Positions 6,527 through 13,324 of a stretch of 22,425 bases of DNA are shown here, one piece after another. A model generated the notes under the pieces. The model ran no database searches and had not been told where the DNA came from. It saw only the letters and a list, made by a program, of their open reading frames with translations. A program made the position numbers and the translations under genes. Positions within the stretch are counted from its first letter, which is position 1. Each line of letters starts with the position of its first letter. Source of the DNA: DMER64 sp964554535 (GTDB taxonomy: Bacteria > Bacteroidota > Bacteroidia > Bacteroidales > UBA932); assembly GCA_964554535.1 (NCBI GenBank), contig CAZKPB010000027.1:1-22425 (forward strand). The letters run 5' to 3'.

Positions 6527-6556
6527 AAAAAAAGAGGGGCACGGGGGTGCCTCTCT
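6527..6556 (-). terminator. Terminator after the YfcE-type phosphoesterase gene
   Basis: On the minus strand AGAGGCAC pairs with GTGCCCCT (one mismatch) around a C-rich loop, followed by seven Us. It is 50 bp past the stop of the gene at 6607-7101 and is near-identical to the terminator at 5648-5680. Confidence 0.75.
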
Positions 6557-6606
6557 AATGTTGTGTGCAGATGTTCTAAATAGGGTGGCATAGAACTCCC
6601 TGGCCA

Positions 6607-7101
6607 TCAGCCCCGCCCCCATTCCCCCACCTCCATCTCCAAAACCTTCCCCCCGTCCACCCTAAATCGCAGCGCCGTGCGGACCTGATGGAACCCCTGA
6701 ATGCCCGCGGCGCCCGGGTTGAGCACCAGCATCTTGAGTGATTTATCATTCATCACGCGCAGTATATGTGAATGGCCGCAGATAAACACCTGAGGTCTTT
6801 CCGCGTCTATAAGGGCGGCGGCGCGCAGGTCGTAATGACCGGGGTAGCCGCCAATATGCATCATCAGAAACTTCATCCCCTCACAGGCGAACGACTTGTA
6901 GACCGAGTAGGCCAGCCGCACCGTGTGGTCGTCAATATTCCCGTGGACGCCTACCAGAGGCTTGAAGGCGGCAATGGAATCGGCTGTTTCAATATTTCCA
7001 AAATCGCCGGCGTGCCAAATCTGGTCCACCGGTTCCAGAAAATCGCGCAGCTTTTGGTCAAACAGGCAATGGGTATCAGAGATTAATCCTATGTACTTCA
7101 T
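6607..7101 (-). CDS. YfcE/MJ0936-type metallophosphoesterase
   Basis: A 164-residue cytoplasmic protein of the calcineurin-like phosphoesterase superfamily. The usual metal and catalytic motifs appear in order: Asp9-x-His11 ('SDTH'), Asp33 ('HAGDFGN'), Asn55 ('GNID'), His82 ('MHIGG'), and His110-x-His112 ('CGHSH'), then 'NPG' near 128. Length is typical of the family. Members hydrolyse phosphodiesters with Mn2+ or similar metals in vitro; the natural substrate is generally unclear. The gene diverges from clpB across 89 bp. A perfect -7 box (TATATTTG) lies only 4 bp before the ATG, so the transcript may have no leader. A terminator follows at 6527-6556. Confidence 0.92.
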   Translation of the reverse strand: MKYIGLISDTHCLFDQKLRDFLEPVDQIWHAGDFGNIETADSIAAFKPLVGVHGNIDDHTVRLAYSVYKSFACEGMKFLMMHIGGYPGHYDLRAAALIDAERPQVFICGHSHILRVMNDKSLKMLVLNPGAAGIQGFHQVRTALRFRVDGGKVLEMEVGEWGRG

Positions 7102-7105
7102 ACGG

Positions 7106-7113
7106 CAAATATA
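7106..7113 (-). promoter_or_regulatory. -7 promoter box (TATATTTG) abutting the phosphoesterase ATG
   Basis: TAnnTTTG on the minus strand with 4 bp between it and the ATG at 7101. A TTTG (7137-7140, minus strand) lies 23 bp upstream of it as a possible -33 element. The predicted start of transcription falls at or next to the start codon. Confidence 0.55.
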
Positions 7114-7132
7114 TCAAGAAAACGCCCGCACG

Positions 7133-7147
7133 CTGACAAAAAGTCAG
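7133..7147. promoter_or_regulatory. Palindrome CTGAC-N5-GTCAG between clpB and phosphoesterase promoters
   Basis: A perfect 5-bp inverted repeat around AAAAA, located at about -34 to -20 relative to the predicted clpB start, where the -33 element should be. It is a candidate operator or alternative promoter element for stress control of clpB, but I cannot name the regulator. Confidence 0.4.
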
Positions 7148-7153
7148 AAAAAA

Positions 7154-7161
7154 TACCTTTG
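7154..7161 (+). promoter_or_regulatory. -7 promoter box (TACCTTTG) of clpB
   Basis: Exact TAnnTTTG match, 29 bp before the clpB ATG at 7191, with no TTTG at -33. The CTGAC-N5-GTCAG palindrome occupies that place instead. Confidence 0.6.
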
Positions 7162-7190
7162 GAACAGCCTTTGTTCCCACAAGGGGCATT

Positions 7191-9779
7191 ATGAACCAGC
7201 AACAATATACCATTCAGGCGCAGGAACTGCTCCAGGCAGCGGTTCAATTGGCGCAATCCCGCTCCAATCAACAGATTGAGACGGGACATATCCTGCAGGC
7301 ACTGCTCAATGACAAAGAAGGGGTGGGCGTTTTTCTGTTGCAAAAGAGTGGTGTCAATCCCACCGCGCTGGAACAGGCTTTGCAGCCGGTTCTGGCCACT
7401 TATCCCAAACAACAGGGTACCACGGATTCTTATCTGTCGCGCGAGGCCGGAGCCATGTTACAGAAAGCACTGGAAGTGGCCACCCGTATGGGAGACCAGT
7501 TTGTCACGGTAGAACATATACTTTCGGCATTGGCGGCCGGCCGGGACGCTGTGGCCAAACTGCTTAAAGAGCAGGGACTTACCGAACAGGTACTCGGCAA
7601 AGCCATAGAAGGCGTCCGCAAGGGCCAAAAGGTGGATTCCCAGACGGCCGAGCAGACCTTTGACGCCCTTAACAAATACGCCGTCAATTTGAACGGGCAG
7701 GCCCGCAAGGGCAAACTGGACCCCGTGATTGGCCGAGACGACGAGATCCGCCGCGTTTTGCAGATCCTAAGCCGTCGTACCAAGAACAACCCCATCCTGG
7801 TAGGCGAACCCGGCGTGGGCAAGACCGCCATTGCCGAGGGCATTGCCCAGCGTATTGTGGCCGGCGACGTGCCCGACACCTTAAAGAGCAAACAAATCTA
7901 CTCGCTGGACATGGGAGCCCTGATTGCCGGGGCCAAATACAAGGGCGAGTTTGAGGAACGGCTCAAGGCCGTAGTAAAAGAAGTAATCTCCAGCGAGGGA
8001 GAAATCATCCTGTTTATAGATGAGATCCACACCCTGGTGGGCGCCGGAAAAAGCGAGGGCGCCATGGACGCGGCCAACATCCTTAAACCTGCTTTGGCCC
8101 GGGGCGAGTTGCGTTCCGTTGGTTCCACCACCTTGGAAGAATACCAGAAATATTTTGAAAAGGACAAGGCCCTGGAACGTCGTTTCCAGATGGTTATGGT
8201 GGACGAGCCTTCCCCGGAAGAAGCCATCTCCATACTCCGCGGACTTAAAGAGCGTTACGAACAGCACCACAAGGTACAGATTCTGGACAACGCGCTCATA
8301 GCCGCCGTAGAACTGTCCCATCGCTACATTACCAACCGTTTTCTGCCCGACAAGGCCATTGACCTGGTGGATGAGGCCGCCGCCAAATTGCGTCTGGAAA
8401 TGAATTCCGTGCCCGAAGACATTGACGAACTGGACCGCCGCGTCCGCCAACTTGAAATTGAACGCGAGGCCATCAAGCGCGAGAACGATAAAGAAAAGAT
8501 TGCCTTGCTAAGCAAAACCATAGAAGAACTGTCTTCACAGCGTGACGTCCAGCGTGCCAAATGGCAACAGCAGCGCGGCGTATTGGAAGACATCCAGAAG
8601 CGCAAGCAAGAAGTGGAAGAACTCAAACTGGCCGCCGCCGATGCCGAGCGTCGCGGGGATTACGGTCTGGTGGCCGAAATCCGTTACGGCAAGATAGCTC
8701 AGGTGGAAAAGGCCATTGAAGAGCTGAAACAGCGCAAAGACTCCTTTCCGCAGGCCCTGGTACACGAGTCAGTCACCGAAGAAGACATTGCCGAGGTGGT
8801 GGCCAAATGGACCGGCATACCCGTACAGCGGATGCTTACGGCCGAGCGTGAAAAACTGCTCCATCTGGAAGACGAACTGCACAAGCGGGTCATTGGCCAG
8901 GACCAGGCCCTCACCGCCGTGGCCGATGCCGTGCGCCGCAGTCGTGCCGGACTGCAGGACGCCCGCAAACCCATTGGGTCGTTTCTCTTCCTGGGTACCA
9001 CCGGCGTAGGTAAAACCGAGTTGGCCAAGGCTCTTGCCGAGTTCTTGTTTGATGACGAGAACCTGATGACGCGTATAGATATGAGCGAATACCAGGAACG
9101 CCATAGCGTGAGCCGTCTGGTAGGGGCGCCTCCGGGCTATGTGGGCTACGAAGAAGGCGGTCAGTTGACCGAGGCCGTGCGCCGGAAACCGTATTCCGTC
9201 ATTCTGCTGGACGAGGTGGAAAAGGCTCATCCGGACGTTTTCAACATCTTGTTACAGGTGTTGGATGACGGACGGTTGACCGACAACAAGGGACGGGTAG
9301 CCGACTTTAAGAACACCATTCTGATTATGACTTCCAACATAGGTTCTTCCATTATTCAGGAGAATATGGAACAGAAAGGGACGTCCGATGCGGTGTATGA
9401 AAGCACCAAACAAGAAGTGCTGGAACTGCTCAAAAAGACCATGCGTCCCGAGTTTCTGAACCGTATTGACGAGATTATCATGTTCCGTGCCCTTACCGCA
9501 GAGAACGTCCGCGATATTCTGCAACTGCAGATAGCGGGATTGCAGAAGATGTTGCAGGGAAAAGGCATCACCCTGGAAGTTACGCCTTACGCTCTGGATT
9601 ACCTGCAACAGAAAGGCTTTGAACCCGCTTACGGGGCCCGTCCCCTCAAGCGCCTGCTGCAGAAAGAACTGGTCAATGAGTTGGCACGCAAGATACTGGA
9701 AGGTAGCGTGGATGCTTCGCGACCGGTAGTGGTGGACTGCTTTGACAACGCGTTAGTGTTTGATTTGCAGCGCAAATAA
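7191..9779 (+). CDS. clpB: ClpB ATP-dependent disaggregase
   Basis: An 862-residue Hsp100 chaperone of standard ClpB length that pulls apart aggregated proteins with DnaK in the cytoplasm. Domains in order: Clp N-domain (~1-145); first AAA+ module with Walker A GEPGVGKT (Lys211) and Walker B 'LFIDE' (Asp277-Glu278); coiled-coil middle domain (~400-530), which distinguishes ClpB from ClpA/ClpC; second AAA+ module with Walker A GTTGVGKT (Lys608) and Walker B 'ILLDE'; the GYVG pore loop ('PPGYVGYEEGG'); and a C-terminal D2-small domain ending 'YGARPLKR...'. The start at 7191 gives the normal N-domain 'MNQQQYTIQAQELLQ'. It has its own promoter box and a palindrome upstream. The AI-2E-family gene follows after 41 bp and may be partly co-transcribed. 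Confidence 0.98.
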   Translation: MNQQQYTIQAQELLQAAVQLAQSRSNQQIETGHILQALLNDKEGVGVFLLQKSGVNPTALEQALQPVLATYPKQQGTTDSYLSREAGAMLQKALEVATRMGDQFVTVEHILSALAAGRDAVAKLLKEQGLTEQVLGKAIEGVRKGQKVDSQTAEQTFDALNKYAVNLNGQARKGKLDPVIGRDDEIRRVLQILSRRTKNNPILVGEPGVGKTAIAEGIAQRIVAGDVPDTLKSKQIYSLDMGALIAGAKYKGEFEERLKAVVKEVISSEGEIILFIDEIHTLVGAGKSEGAMDAANILKPALARGELRSVGSTTLEEYQKYFEKDKALERRFQMVMVDEPSPEEAISILRGLKERYEQHHKVQILDNALIAAVELSHRYITNRFLPDKAIDLVDEAAAKLRLEMNSVPEDIDELDRRVRQLEIEREAIKRENDKEKIALLSKTIEELSSQRDVQRAKWQQQRGVLEDIQKRKQEVEELKLAAADAERRGDYGLVAEIRYGKIAQVEKAIEELKQRKDSFPQALVHESVTEEDIAEVVAKWTGIPVQRMLTAEREKLLHLEDELHKRVIGQDQALTAVADAVRRSRAGLQDARKPIGSFLFLGTTGVGKTELAKALAEFLFDDENLMTRIDMSEYQERHSVSRLVGAPPGYVGYEEGGQLTEAVRRKPYSVILLDEVEKAHPDVFNILLQVLDDGRLTDNKGRVADFKNTILIMTSNIGSSIIQENMEQKGTSDAVYESTKQEVLELLKKTMRPEFLNRIDEIIMFRALTAENVRDILQLQIAGLQKMLQGKGITLEVTPYALDYLQQKGFEPAYGARPLKRLLQKELVNELARKILEGSVDASRPVVVDCFDNALVFDLQRK

Positions 9780-9820
9780 TAATTGGCTAACTTAGTCCTT
9801 TCATTTAAATAATAACATCC

Positions 9821-10930
9821 ATGGACAAGTTGGCAAGGTACATTATCATTGCGGCGGCTGTTGGAATTATTGGTTTCATTGCCTGGTATTTCAGTGAAGT
9901 GATAACCTACATTCTGGTAGCTGCCGTTTTGTCTATTATAGGCAAGCCGGTGGTGGTGGGGATATGCCGTATCCAAATCAAGAACCATCACGTGCCGCGG
10001 GGAGTGGCCGCAGTGGTGGTAGTGGTGCTGATGGTATTGCTTATGCTGGGTTTGCTGCTTTTCCTGGTGCCCATCATTTCCGATGTGGCCGCCGTAGTGG
10101 GCAAGGTGGACATCAATCAGGTAAGCGGCTTGCTGGAAGCTCCTTTGGAAAAGGCCAACCGATGGATGCACACCACTTTCCCGTCCATGGCCCCCTCGGA
10201 AACCCTGGAGGAGCATATCTGGAATTATTGCATCGGTCTGGTGAACCCCGGTGCCTTGTCCAACTTTTTTGGTTCGGTGGCTTCTTTTGTGGCCAGTGCC
10301 GGCGTAGGCATCTTCTCTGTAGTCTTTATCACCTTCTACTTCCTGAAGGAACCCAAATTGTTCTGGAACATTGTCAGTGCGCTGGTGCCCAACCGCCACG
10401 AGGCTTCTCTGGCGGTCGCCAGTGAAAAGACCAAACGTCTGCTGCAACGCTACTTTGTCGGCATTTTGGCCGAGGCGCTGGTGATGACCCTGCTGGTCAC
10501 CAGCGGCCTGTGCGTGTTTGCGCGCTTCAGCTTCTCGTTGGGTCTGGTGCTGGGTCTGATTTTTGGCATACTCAACATCATCCCTTACGTGGGACCTCTC
10601 ATCGGCGGGTCGGTGGGGGTGATTATGGGGGTGGTCACACAATATGCCGGGTCGGGCTACCACAGCATGTTTCTCTTTGTGGTGGTGATTGTTGCCGTAT
10701 ACGTAGGCTCCAATATGTTAGATACGTATTTTCTCCAGCCGTACATTTATTCCAGCAGCGTAAAAGCCCATCCGCTGGAAATCTTCATAGTGATACTTAT
10801 TGCCGGTTACATTGGCGGTGCCCTGGGAATGCTTGTGGCTATTCCGGCCTATACGGTGCTGAGGGTCTTTGCGGGAGAATTCCTCTACAAGTACAAGGTG
10901 GTGCAGCGGTTGGTGGCTAATACGGATTAA
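9821..10930 (+). CDS. AI-2E family (PerM/YdiK-type) transporter
   Basis: A 369-residue integral membrane protein with about seven to eight hydrophobic segments: two near residues 5-47, one very long one near 58-85, and several after ~205. Between ~90 and 150 is a soluble amphipathic stretch. The hallmark 'NIIPYVGPLIGG' occurs near residue 250, and the end 'AGYIGGALGMLVAIPAYTVLR' is the usual C-terminal signature. The family is named for AI-2 export in E. coli TqsA, but many members have other or unknown roles (for example ion/proton antiport), so no substrate is assigned. A near-consensus -7 box (TAACTTAG, 9788-9795) lies 25 bp upstream. Its last 14 bp overlap the convergent acyltransferase gene. 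Confidence 0.9.
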   Translation: MDKLARYIIIAAAVGIIGFIAWYFSEVITYILVAAVLSIIGKPVVVGICRIQIKNHHVPRGVAAVVVVVLMVLLMLGLLLFLVPIISDVAAVVGKVDINQVSGLLEAPLEKANRWMHTTFPSMAPSETLEEHIWNYCIGLVNPGALSNFFGSVASFVASAGVGIFSVVFITFYFLKEPKLFWNIVSALVPNRHEASLAVASEKTKRLLQRYFVGILAEALVMTLLVTSGLCVFARFSFSLGLVLGLIFGILNIIPYVGPLIGGSVGVIMGVVTQYAGSGYHSMFLFVVVIVAVYVGSNMLDTYFLQPYIYSSSVKAHPLEIFIVILIAGYIGGALGMLVAIPAYTVLRVFAGEFLYKYKVVQRLVANTD

Positions 10931-11474
10931 AGCGTTCCGGGTGTTTGCCCGTCACGCCTCGGTCTATATACCACTGCTTGATGCGCTTGATATCGGCCTG
11001 GACGTCTTGGGTGATTTCCACCCGCTCGGCCACGCCGATTTCTTTTTTGCCCCAGTCAAAATAGCCGTAGTACACGGGGATGTCCAGGGCGGTGGCCAGG
11101 GTGTGGAAGCCGGCTTTCCATTTGGTGACCGGTTTGCGGGTGCCTTCGGGAGCTATGGCCAGATGGCAGTAAGGCTCGTTTTTGACCGCATCAATGGTGT
11201 GCTTGAGAAACGAGGCGCCTTTGCTGCGGTTTACCGGAATGGCACCGGCCCATAACAGCAGGCGCTTGATGGGCCATACAAAAAAAGTGTCTTTTACCAG
11301 AATGCGCGGTGTACCGCCAATACCGGTGTAAAACAGGTAAGAAATGACAAAGTCCCAAAGGGAAGTGTGGGGTACCCCCAGGATAATGCACTTGGGTTCG
11401 GGAATGGGTTTTCCGACCAATTTCCATCCCCAGATTCTGGTGGCAATGAAAGCGCAGATTTTTTGTTTGGACAT
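10917..11474 (-). CDS. PlsC-type 1-acyl-glycerol-3-phosphate acyltransferase family protein
   Basis: A 185-residue protein with the lysophospholipid acyltransferase motifs: His36-x4-Asp41 ('HTSLWD'), and the acceptor-binding 'PEGTR' (Glu110-Arg113), with 'AGAIPVNR' between. It is shorter than typical PlsC (~240) and lacks an obvious N-terminal membrane helix, resembling the small soluble-looking acyltransferases common in Bacteroidota. It may acylate a glycerol-phosphate or another lipid precursor at the membrane. I set the start at 11474 (MSKQKI). The frame stays open 132 bp further, but that would run across the neighbouring divergent gene start and lacks family similarity. A -7 box (TACTTTTG) ends 5 bp before this ATG. 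It converges on the AI-2E gene with a 14-bp overlap. Confidence 0.85.
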   Translation of the reverse strand: MSKQKICAFIATRIWGWKLVGKPIPEPKCIILGVPHTSLWDFVISYLFYTGIGGTPRILVKDTFFVWPIKRLLLWAGAIPVNRSKGASFLKHTIDAVKNEPYCHLAIAPEGTRKPVTKWKAGFHTLATALDIPVYYGYFDWGKKEIGVAERVEITQDVQADIKRIKQWYIDRGVTGKHPERFNPY

Positions 11475-11479
11475 ATATA

Positions 11480-11487
11480 CAAAAGTA
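11480..11487 (-). promoter_or_regulatory. -7 promoter box (TACTTTTG) abutting the acyltransferase ATG
   Basis: Exact TAnnTTTG on the minus strand, only 5 bp before the ATG at 11474. Predicts a leaderless or nearly leaderless transcript and supports the chosen start. Confidence 0.5.
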
Positions 11488-11499
11488 CGAATAAAAGCG

Positions 11500-11507
11500 T
11501 ATTTTTG
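11500..11507 (+). promoter_or_regulatory. -7 promoter box (TATTTTTG) abutting the lipoprotein ATG
   Basis: Exact TAnnTTTG on the plus strand, 4 bp before the ATG at 11512. Together with the opposite box at 11480-11487 it makes a very compact divergent promoter region of only 37 bp between start codons. Confidence 0.5.
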
Positions 11508-11511
11508 AAAA

Positions 11512-11982
11512 ATGAAACTTGGATTTCTGTTTCTTGTCTTATTTTTGTGCGCCTGCACGGCGCAGACTCCCCGTTTTAGTGCCACCGGCACGGAAGCGGG
11601 CTGCAAACCCCAATACCTTACAGACGGAGATGCGGCTACGTATTGGACTTGCGGTGCCCAAGTGGAAAAACCGGCTATTATGCTTACTTACAAGAAACCG
11701 GTGCCGGTGGATGAAGTCCGGGTGAGTGAATTTGAACGGGAACCTTCCCGTGTCGCGGCTTACCTTCTGGAAGGTTGCTCGGGGGGCGTGTGGATGAAGT
11801 TGGGCTATGTCTCCGGAGAAGAGGGCCATCCGGTAAGTATTGCCTTTTCGGGTGTCATGGTGACCGGGCTTAAACTGACCGTGCTGTTGAAAGATAACGC
11901 CCGTTCGCCCAAAATTTCCGCCCTTGAGGTGTTGTGTTCCCCGGCCGGAGAGGCGCAGGCCCGTACTTATGACTATAATTAA
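11512..11982 (+). CDS. Small discoidin (F5/8 type C)-like lipoprotein
   Basis: A 156-residue lipoprotein with a good lipobox, LCAC (Cys15). The mature part looks like a single jelly-roll of the F5/8 type C (discoidin) kind: 'LTDGDAATYWTC' near residues 37-48 (the usual 'DGdpsTyW' motif), 'PAIMLTYKKPVPVDEVRVSEF' strands, and 'MKLGYVSGEEG' near 92. Such domains bind sugars or cell-surface ligands and usually hang on glycosidases such as fucosidases; here the domain stands alone. It is followed after 22 bp by the Tat-type aldo/keto reductase, probably in one transcript. The stand-alone form may be an adhesin or a remnant of a larger enzyme. Family assignment is moderate because the sequence is divergent. 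Confidence 0.7.
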   Translation: MKLGFLFLVLFLCACTAQTPRFSATGTEAGCKPQYLTDGDAATYWTCGAQVEKPAIMLTYKKPVPVDEVRVSEFEREPSRVAAYLLEGCSGGVWMKLGYVSGEEGHPVSIAFSGVMVTGLKLTVLLKDNARSPKISALEVLCSPAGEAQARTYDYN

Positions 11983-12004
11983 ACCAAATATTACCTGAAC
12001 ATCA

Positions 12005-13324
12005 ATGGACAATCAAAAGAAAATAAGCAGAAGGACTGCTTTAAAGTATCTGGGCTATGGCGCCCTGGGCGTGGCTGCCCTCAATATAGGCCTCAGCTGT
12101 GCCGGCAAAGGCTCTCTTAAAAGTGCCAAATTATCTTATAGGAAAGACAATGCCCGCAAAGAAAAAATTTCCATGCTGGGATTCGGCTGTATGCGTTTTC
12201 CCATGATTAAGGATGCGGAGGGCAAAAATGTGGTGGATTTTGAAAAGACGTCAGAAATGGTGCATTACGCCTATGACAACGGGGTAAACTATTTTGATAC
12301 GGCCTACACATATCTTAACAGCCAGTCTGAAAAAGTGTTGGGACAAATCATGAAAGATTTTCCGCGAGAAAGCGTAAATATTGTTACCAAAATGCCTACC
12401 TGGCTGGTGACGGATCTGGACAAGGGCAAAGCACTTTTCCAGGAACAGCTGGACAACCTGCAGGTGGAATATTTTGATTTTTATCTGTTGCACGCGCTTT
12501 CTTCAGGTGACGAGTTTGACAAGGCCTACAAGGAAACCGGCGTCCTGGATTACCTCAAGGAAGAAAAGGCCAAAGGACGCATCCGCCGCCTGGGATTCTC
12601 GTTCCACGGCAACGAGGCCGCTATGGACTACCTGCTGCCACAATACGATTGGGATTTTGTACAACTTCAAATCAACTACCTGGACTGGGAAGCCCAGAAT
12701 GCCAAGTATATGTATGAAGAATGTGCCAAGAGAAACATTCAGGTTGTGGCTATGGAACCGTTGCGTGGCGGGGTACTGGCCAAGTTGAACAAAGAAGCCG
12801 TGGATATCCTCCATGAAGCCGACCCTAACAGCACTCCGGCCGCCTGGGCGTTCCGCTACCTGGCTTCGCTGCCCAATATGCTTACCATCCTCAGCGGGAT
12901 GACCGAGCTAAAATACGTGGAAGAAAACGTCAGGACCTTTACCGACATCAAACCGTTGACGGAACAGGAGCGGGAAGTGTTGGCCCGCGCCCTGGAAGCC
13001 TACAAGAAAATCACCCCCGTGCCCTGCACCGGTTGTGCCTATTGTATGCCCTGTAACTTTGGCGTGGAAATTCCTGCCGTGTTTGCCGCCTACAATGATA
13101 TGGTAGCCGCCGGTCAGGTTCCGGATCTGAACGGTCCCCGTGACGCTGCGTTTGAACAAAAGAAACAAAACTTCCTGGCGTATTTCAACCAGAAGATAGG
13201 ACCGGACATTCATCCCGACCGTTGCACCCGTTGCGGTGCCTGCAAGTCCCGTTGTCCGCAGGAAATTGACATCCCCGCGGAATTGGCAAAGATCAACAAT
13301 CTGTTACGTCAAATAGCCGACTAA
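12005..13324 (+). CDS. Tat-signal aldo/keto reductase with two 4Fe-4S motifs
   Basis: A 439-residue protein. A twin-arginine signal 'SRRTALKYLG' (Arg9-Arg10) and a hydrophobic stretch to ~31 indicate export already folded, with cofactors in place. Residues ~55-315 form an aldo/keto reductase barrel with the catalytic tetrad Asp98, Tyr103 ('FDTAYTY'), Lys129 and His163. Residues ~335-439 carry two ferredoxin-like cysteine sets: C341-x2-C-x2-C-x2-C350 and C407-x2-C-x2-C-x3-C417P, each able to hold a 4Fe-4S cluster. This AKR-ferredoxin fusion is widespread in anaerobic Bacteroidota; its substrate is not known. It lies 22 bp after the discoidin-like lipoprotein gene and its last 4 bp overlap the convergent argH end. 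Confidence 0.92.
   Translation: MDNQKKISRRTALKYLGYGALGVAALNIGLSCAGKGSLKSAKLSYRKDNARKEKISMLGFGCMRFPMIKDAEGKNVVDFEKTSEMVHYAYDNGVNYFDTAYTYLNSQSEKVLGQIMKDFPRESVNIVTKMPTWLVTDLDKGKALFQEQLDNLQVEYFDFYLLHALSSGDEFDKAYKETGVLDYLKEEKAKGRIRRLGFSFHGNEAAMDYLLPQYDWDFVQLQINYLDWEAQNAKYMYEECAKRNIQVVAMEPLRGGVLAKLNKEAVDILHEADPNSTPAAWAFRYLASLPNMLTILSGMTELKYVEENVRTFTDIKPLTEQEREVLARALEAYKKITPVPCTGCAYCMPCNFGVEIPAVFAAYNDMVAAGQVPDLNGPRDAAFEQKKQNFLAYFNQKIGPDIHPDRCTRCGACKSRCPQEIDIPAELAKINNLLRQIAD

Larger units (their letters stand above)
5670..6547 (-). repeat. Tandem duplication unit 2 (~878 bp)
   Basis: Second copy of the block described at 4771-5669. The 276-bp stretch 6170-6445, covering the signal peptide and the first part of the mature protein, is almost unchanged between copies even at silent positions, whereas the middle of the gene carries many substitutions and indels. 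Confidence 0.85.

Noticed and set aside
7191..9779. ClpA or ClpC instead of ClpB
   Set aside because: The long coiled-coil middle domain and 862-residue length are those of ClpB, and no adaptor-type or ClpP-binding IGL/IGF loop was noticed.
9629..10663. Long minus-strand frame (344 codons) antisense to clpB end and the AI-2E gene
   Set aside because: It crosses two well-supported genes and its His/Gln-rich content is typical of the antisense of hydrophobic coding DNA.
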